A DNA stretch of 34,739 bases. It comes from Phoronis australis. Lineage: Eukaryota; Phoronida; Phoronidae. Positions 29,965 through 34,739 of this stretch are shown piece by piece. Made by a program: the position numbers and the translations under genes. The notes under the pieces are model-generated. The model did no database searches. It was not told the origin of the DNA and saw nothing but the letters and a program-made list of their open reading frames with translations. Where the stretch lies: the NCBI GenBank assembly GCA_002633005.1, contig NMRA01000180.1:1-34739 (forward strand), written 5' to 3'. Numbering within the stretch: position 1 is the stretch's first letter; the number at the start of each line of letters is the position of its first letter.

Positions 29965-32900
29965 CTGTAACGAAGAATGCAAATGCTAAATTTATTTATA
30001 CAAGGGTGGAGTCCCAACTATAGACATTTAGATAGGGTCCTGTAGACGTAAGAAACTCTTGGTTAGCGAACGGAAACAACGAATTCTGGGTATAGGCCTA
30101 ATCATGGGCGGCGCACCATAGGGGCCTGGGGGGGCTATAGCTCACCATATTTTTCACAGCTACGTCGCCCATGTTCTGTGGGAGATGCACCACTTTTTTC
30201 AGTCTGCACCGCCCATGATAATGGAATACCTCAACGACCAAGCACTTAAGTGACCTATGTTTTGCTGGATTACCCTAGCCCTGAATAATTCCGAAACACT
30301 CGCTTTTCATCTGTGTGATTTACATGTAGCGTGGTCTTGCATGATCTCACTTCTCACGCACAAAACATGGTCTACGGAATGCACTTCAGATATGCATGCA
30401 TCAGTAAACGTTATTCGTTTACATTCGCTCAGGCAAGAGCCAGTTGCAGAATATATTTTGCGACAGTTAGGCCACAAGTGTATTGAATAGCGGCCAATGC
30501 ATTTTTATCTGCGACAGTTTGCATGAAACACCCAGTTAGGAACTCAACTCTATTCCCAAATATTTAAAAAGTTTGCGTCCTTGTTTCGCTGCATTATCAT
30601 TATGAGTTCCTGTTTGGCTGGTTACAGTTTCTGTTCTGAAAACTCAGCCCTTAATTTCAATTAATCATAAAAAGCTTATCTAATGCTTAAGAAGACCCTG
30701 CACATGTTCAATACTTAGTGCGAGTTTATAGCTAAAATTGACTTAGAAATGGAAATGGTACAGCAATAGAACGGATTGCCAGTGGCTTGCACAAATAAGT
30801 GTACAACTGCGGTGAAAACGTATTTGAGTACCTATTTAGGACTGTTTCGCGTAACCGCTTACTGTTTCCCATAATATGGCTCTTAACTCACATCCGATTG
30901 GCCAGATCTCTCACCTGGTAGTAACGAGCGAGAATACCGCTTGATTTGATCTTCTGAAATATAGCAGCCCCAGAGCTTTGTCCGTCAATCCAGAAGTCAG
31001 CCGCCCTTCCGACATCGTGCTATGGACAGATAGGTGTGGCAATAGCGTGTCAAAGATATACATGTATGAAAAACTGAGTGCAGTGTATCAAATTCGTTTA
31101 TCCTATCAAAAAGTAAAATACAATGTAGATCAGTTACCGTTATAAAACTAGGTTAACTCTGAATAGAATACGGAAACTGTCAGATATTTATTGCTTGAGG
31201 CATCTTGTTCCGACGAATCCTGTTTTGCGCCCAGTATGGTCTCAGGAAATAACAAGCACCCGCCTTTCAACGGTGTGATGAAGATCGCCCTCATGTGACC
31301 AGAGTGGCGACGCAAATGTCTAAGACGTGGCAACAGAAGTTTCTGGTGTAGACACTAATGCACACCCCGGAGTTAATCGCTTGTAGTAAAAATAATCATG
31401 GGTCCGTGAACGTAAATTCTACGGGACAGCAAATGGCACCATTACCAACAACTATTTTATTGCCCCAGAAAAGCGTTACAGGTTCCACCAGGTACTCATA
31501 CATTGATACATGTATAAGGTCAAAAACCAATGTTTCCTCGAGGCCTGATAAAACACCGATCACTTCGCCACAATATCAACACGCAACTTCACGTGGAAGT
31601 TTATAATTTCCTTTCAGGAACACATCTCTGATGCATAATCAATCATAGCTCGCGTGTCAAAACCTTCATTTATTTCATTTCACAGGCGAAAGAGACGTAC
31701 TGTAACTGTGAATAAAGTTCAATTTCAAGGCATTCACAGCCTTCTGGTCCAAAATTAGCAAGTCAAAGTTTTATATGCTATGACGGTGCAGTAATTGTAA
31801 TAAGTCAATTAGATGCTGCGTAAGAATTGGCATTGATAATGTATCTGGCTGAGCCCAGGGGCATGGATAACGTAAACTCACGTGAGATCTCCCGTTACCA
31901 TTCCTGTCGCCACTGGTTACCCATAACCGGGTGCAGAACAAGTCAGCTATGCGTTGTAGGTCTTGCTTAACTTTGCTGTCGGAGATACGGTAACCACGGT
32001 AGTCTACTCTGCCGCAACCCGATTTTCCTAGAAGGAAAAGTATTGTGCTGAAGCATTATGTTCTTATTTCCAATACTCGATCACATGTTCGTACATGTAC
32101 ATTCCCTATAGAAAGGAAAATTAATTCACTAGAAAATTTTCGAATTTTTGCGCCGAAGCTCCAAAAAAGATTTCACGTTTGCACCATACTTTTGAACTGT
32201 ACACCGTGAATAAAAACTAAGAGAGAGAATACAAGGACAAAAATGTCACAGGCATTATGTTTGTAATACAGATAACAAACCGACTGAGCCACCGGAAGAA
32301 CACTGAGCGGACGATCCGACTTTCAGGTACTTGCCGACTGTCCAGACGCTCTGCAAAAGACAATTAGTTGCAAGGGAATAATATGACTTAAAAGTGTCAA
32401 CAATAAAATGTACAAAAGGATGTACTTTCAGTGAACATTGTTCACACCTGAGCGGATTAGATTGTGTAAATACAGTTTTCGTTGTTGTTGTTGTCGTTAC
32501 CTTAGTCCCGTATGTCAACTTGAACCACTGGTATCCGTCCTTGGTAAGTCTGAGCCCAGCGTATTTGTAACATTCACCCCTGTTGAGCGTTGCTACTACA
32601 CTTGCCCTGATGCTGGCTGAAATGTGTTTTGACAATAATGTCAGATTTTATTTCGTCGTCAATTGAAGTTAATTAGAGAGCATATTAGAAAATGTGATCA
32701 TTATCCGTAGATCATTGCAACATAATTTCATCCCACGGTAAAAGTTTTAACACATCAAGTAGAAAACTTGAACTTGTAGAGTTTAATGCCGAAATCTGCT
32801 CACTGACTAATCTGTCGCCTATTGGATCAAGTTTTAAATTTCAGTAAAAATATTTTGGAAAGTAATATCCTAGCAAGCACCAGCGTGATTTAACATTATA

Positions 32901-33983
32901 AATATTTACAATGCAGAACAAAATCCCAAGAACGATGTCAAAATTTCTAAATTTTATTTCCTTTTTCGAGGTATAAATAGGAACTTTTCAAAACTAAGAT
33001 TCTGTGCTAGAGCGACTTGTTTTAAAACAACTCACGATAATGTACATGTAGCTTCAATAATAGTGTTTGCACAACCATATATGGTATCAGACGATTGTTT
33101 TTGAGCCCGGTCAGCTATTTCTTATATCCGTTGTTCCGAATAAAACGGGGAAAGTTTTGACATGTTTTGTTTTTTTCATAGCCTTAAAAGGAGAATATTA
33201 TTTCATAAGTTTGCATTGTACTATGTTCAAGATCAACGCAAGTTACACACTTTGAGTTTCCAAATCAGTGATTGATTGTGGTTTACATTTCTTTATGTGA
33301 ATATTAATATTTTCTATAGAGGCCTCTAGATGCTCTCATTTTTTCACAATTCTGTTTTACCGACTTTTTGTCCACATTTTCATGAGACGTCATGTAAAGC
33401 CCGGAACATCTCATCCGTAACACTTCGTGTGTCATCTTTTCGTACCCTCAAAATCTCAGAGGCAAATTTCAACAGCAAGTCATGTGATCCTTAAATTTGA
33501 GGCAACGGAAATATCAATGCATGTATGTACATGTAATATACCTTAATTACGAAATGCTTTGCATGTACAAAGTTTTGAAGAAGACGACAATAGTAATTAA
33601 TTAGAATGTGGTAAGCGTGAAGTTTGCATGCTAAATTTACACGATATACCTGTAAAAGGTGACTTAAACTACATGTACTTCAGTTCGCAGAAGCATCTCT
33701 AATTCCTTTGTGGTTGTGAGTTTTTAGGAGGACACCCAAGAAGTGATCAATTTTAAGTGACTTAGACTTAAGAACGACGTGGTTCAATTGCCCCAATTAC
33801 TGATTTTGTCTTCAGTATGATTATAGAGCAACGATAATGTATAATTGTTTTTCAAATACCTGAGCTTCTGGCATTGACGCCAGTTCCCGTTAAACACAAA
33901 CAGGTTCCAAATTTCGGGTTGGTTCCGGTTATATCAGCCTCTGTTACAGCGAACAAACCGGCGAAGACGATGTACAATAGCAT
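29824..33983 (-). CDS. Secreted SH3b - M15 zinc peptidase (bacterial-type peptidoglycan hydrolase), 6 exons
   Basis: Minus-strand gene rebuilt from splice sites: 33983-33860, 32616-32501, 32350-32293, 32027-31882, 31019-30915, 29964-29824. Phases (1,0,1,0,0) agree at every junction and the lengths sum to 690 nt, giving 229 residues plus stop. Order: signal peptide (1 to about 16), SH3b domain (about 27-92), M15 domain (about 104-203), short Cys-rich C-terminus. The M15 signature SxHxxGxAxD is present as S147-H149-G152-A154-D156, and ExxH as E196-H199. These correspond to the VanX/DD-peptidase zinc ligands (His, Asp, His) and catalytic Glu. Ten cysteines suggest a disulfide-bonded extracellular protein. 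M15 enzymes cleave D-Ala-D-Ala or related peptidoglycan peptides and SH3b domains bind bacterial wall peptides. Antibacterial or digestive use in this animal is inference. Confidence 0.85.
29965..30914 (-). other. Intron 5 of the SH3b-M15 gene, containing a MITE
   Basis: GTGAGA...TTACAG intron read on the minus strand, 950 bp, with the small inverted-repeat element at 30101-30219. Nothing else recognised. Confidence 0.6.
30101..30219. mobile_element. Small MITE (119 bp)
   Basis: 15-bp terminal inverted repeats, ATCATGGGCGGCGCA at 30101-30115 and its complement with one mismatch at 30205-30219. Non-coding. No clear target-site duplication. Confidence 0.55.
30915..31019 (-). CDS. SH3b-M15 gene exon 5: zinc-ligand motif
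   Basis: The acceptor is ctatctgtccatag and the donor CAG|GTGAGA; it is 105 nt, phase 0 to 0. It begins HDVGRAADFWIDGQSSGAAI. With the preceding S-H this gives SHHDVGRAAD, an exact SxHxxGxAxD zinc motif of family M15. It ends at ILARYYQ. Confidence 0.85.
31020..31881 (-). other. Intron 4 of the SH3b-M15 gene
   Basis: GTGAGT...CATAG intron on the minus strand, 862 bp. Minus-strand AATAAA-like sites occur inside (for example 31669-31674), but the downstream exons are well supported. Confidence 0.6.
31882..32027 (-). CDS. SH3b-M15 gene exon 4: N-terminal part of M15 peptidase
   Basis: The acceptor is ttttccttctag and the donor CAC|GTGAGT; it is 146 nt, phase 1 to phase 0. The peptide runs from KSGCGRVDYRGYRISDSKVK through RIADLFC to LWVTSGDRNGNGRSH. 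'VTSG.R' followed by S-H is the M15 strand leading to the metal-binding His. It has no ATG and is easily missed. Confidence 0.82.
32293..32350 (-). CDS. SH3b-M15 gene exon 3: end of SH3b and linker
   Basis: The acceptor is tgtcttttgcag and the donor TCCG|GTGGCT; it is 58 nt, phase 0 to phase 1. The peptide reads SVWTVGKYLKVGSSAQCSS. 'VW.VGKYL' is the closing strand of SH3b (usually 'GWV.g.YL'). If the donor is not used the frame runs to a stop at 32255, which would give a 111-residue SH3b-only protein. The donor is not strong, so that isoform is possible. Confidence 0.75.
32501..32616 (-). CDS. SH3b-M15 gene exon 2: SH3b core
   Basis: The acceptor is cacatttcag and the donor AAG|GTAACG; it enters in phase 1 and leaves in phase 0. 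The peptide starts SIRASVVATLNRGECYKYAG and continues to DGYQWFKLTYGTK. This is the bacterial SH3 pattern '..vi.tl.kG......g...ngW.kV.y'. Confidence 0.85.
32617..33859 (-). other. Intron 1 of the SH3b-M15 gene
   Basis: GTATTT...TTTCAG intron on the minus strand, 1243 bp, AT-rich, with several TACATGTA octamers. No exon recognised. Confidence 0.6.
33860..33983 (-). CDS. SH3b-M15 gene exon 1: signal peptide and start of SH3b
   Basis: The ATG is at 33983-33981. The signal peptide reads MLLYIVFAGLFAVTEA, followed by DITGTNPK and CLCLTGTGVNARSS. The last segment matches the opening strand of an SH3b domain (usually '..LNVRsGPs'). The donor is TCAG|GTATTT, phase 1. A TATAAAA box lies about 75 nt upstream. 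Confidence 0.8.
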
Positions 33984-34056
33984 TTTGCTTAATGAGGCCT
34001 CAATACTTGATAATCACTCCAAAGCACTCTGATATTATTTTAAGGCCGATCGCTGA

Positions 34057-34063
34057 TTTTATA
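34057..34063 (-). promoter_or_regulatory. TATA box of the SH3b-M15 gene
   Basis: On the minus strand this reads TATAAAA, about 75 nt before the start codon at 33983. That leaves room for a transcription start about 30 nt downstream and a 5' leader of about 45 nt. No start-site data are available. Confidence 0.5.
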
Positions 34064-34225
34064 ACGTCGCTGCCATGTGGTCACGCTTTGTATCTTAATC
34101 TTACTAAGTTATCTATGGCCCTGGTGCCGTGGGAATTGGAGCGTTGACGGACGAAAATAATATAAACCAAAACCGCTGTCCGATATGGAATGCCAACACG
34201 GAAGAAATTCAACACAAATTGACAC

Positions 34226-34490
34226 AACAAGATCATGAAAATATTATAGTCAACATTTAAAATATTGACAAAATTTCGAAAATATTGTCGACAATTTCAA
34301 AATATCTTGTCAATATTTTAAAAATGTTACAAACGTTTTTAATAATATCTTGCCAACAATTTAATTATTAATCTGGTCTACATTTTAAAACCTTCCCAAC
34401 AGTTTAAACATCTTGCCAACCTTGTCAAAAAATCTTGCCAACATTTTTAATCTTGCCAATATTTTTAATCTTGCCACCAATTTAAAAGCA
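34226..34490. repeat. Degenerate AT-rich minisatellite
   Basis: A phrase close to AATCTTGCCAACATTTTTA recurs many times with variable spacing, for example near 34345, 34410, 34432 and 34452, and earlier as TTGTCAATATTTTAAAA. It lies about 160 bp upstream of the SH3b-M15 TATA box. Confidence 0.6.
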
Positions 34491-34739
34491 TCAATATTTT
34501 ATGCGCATCCCGTATTTGGCACATCACATGATCACGGATGTCCGCCATTTGTCAGCTGATTCATGTCAAAAACTGCTACAATACAAAGGTTAAAACGTTG
34601 ATCCGTCTTTACACCTTTGGTGCGAAATTTCAGACGGCTATCCGCTGCTCTTTAGTTCCCTCGCAAGGCCGCTAGGTGTTATAATGTAGGTCACGTGATA
34701 TGCGCGAAGTGACTTGATCAATGAATCTTGATGTGGTGG
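34491..34739. other. Window end, nothing recognised
   Basis: No exon, RNA gene or repeat recognised. Two palindromic or E-box-like sites (CACGTGA near 34692, CACATGATCACG near 34523) are the only notable strings. Confidence 0.3.

Noticed and set aside
31148-31333. Minus-strand open frame considered as an extra peptidase exon
   Set aside because: Exon 4 joins directly to exon 5 in phase 0 to make the exact zinc motif. Inserting this frame would break it.
32255-32635. One continuous 126-residue minus-strand protein
   Set aside because: It reads through a GT-AG intron (32351-32500) whose length happens to be a multiple of three. The spliced model restores the SH3b domain.

Overview
This is eukaryotic genomic DNA from a draft assembly, with single N bases at 1568 and 3984. 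It is AT-rich (roughly 60% by eye) and has short exons separated by GT-AG introns, long non-coding stretches, microsatellites and MITE-like elements. The gene content (arrays of thrombospondin type 1 repeats of the VDGGW..W..W type, a PLAT domain, a secreted SH3b-peptidase) suggests a marine invertebrate such as an anthozoan cnidarian, a lancelet or a lophotrochozoan. I cannot choose between these from sequence alone.

Region 1 (1-2749, + strand) is the remnant of a thrombospondin-repeat gene. It holds the tail of one multi-repeat exon, an intact single-repeat exon, a dead single-repeat exon, and a second multi-repeat exon that ends at a premature stop and carries an apparent assembly gap. Region 2 (2750-6053) is non-coding. 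It contains TCA/ATT microsatellites, a duplicated block of about 0.5 kb (3232-3740 and 3988-4490) and probable upstream sequence of the next gene.

Region 3 (6054-24821, + strand) is one gene I reconstructed from 18 phase-compatible exons (5154 nt, 1717 residues). The order is signal peptide, a PLAT domain over three exons, 25 TSP1 repeats (13 of them in one 2223-nt exon), one transmembrane helix, and a cytoplasmic tail with two NPTYxxM motifs and a YINN motif. It looks like a giant glycosylated cell-surface receptor or adhesion molecule. Its introns hold a long foldback element with a tRNA-like promoter (11132-11942), a THAP-domain fragment on the minus strand (about 12608-12817) and a MITE (18397-18549). 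A probable 3' UTR runs to an AATAAA at 26508 and contains a second large inverted repeat.

Region 4 (26530-29823) holds diverged tandem repeats and a MITE-like element, with no gene seen. Region 5 (29824-33983, minus strand) hides a complete six-exon gene that open-reading-frame scanning misses. It encodes a 229-residue secreted protein with a bacterial-type SH3b domain followed by an M15-family (D-Ala-D-Ala carboxypeptidase/VanX-like) zinc peptidase with all signature metal and catalytic residues present. A TATAAAA box lies just upstream. This looks like a bacterial peptidoglycan-hydrolase architecture adopted by an animal, probably for handling or killing bacteria, and it is the most interesting item in the window. 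The receptor gene and the peptidase gene converge on each other. No shared pathway can be shown from the sequence.
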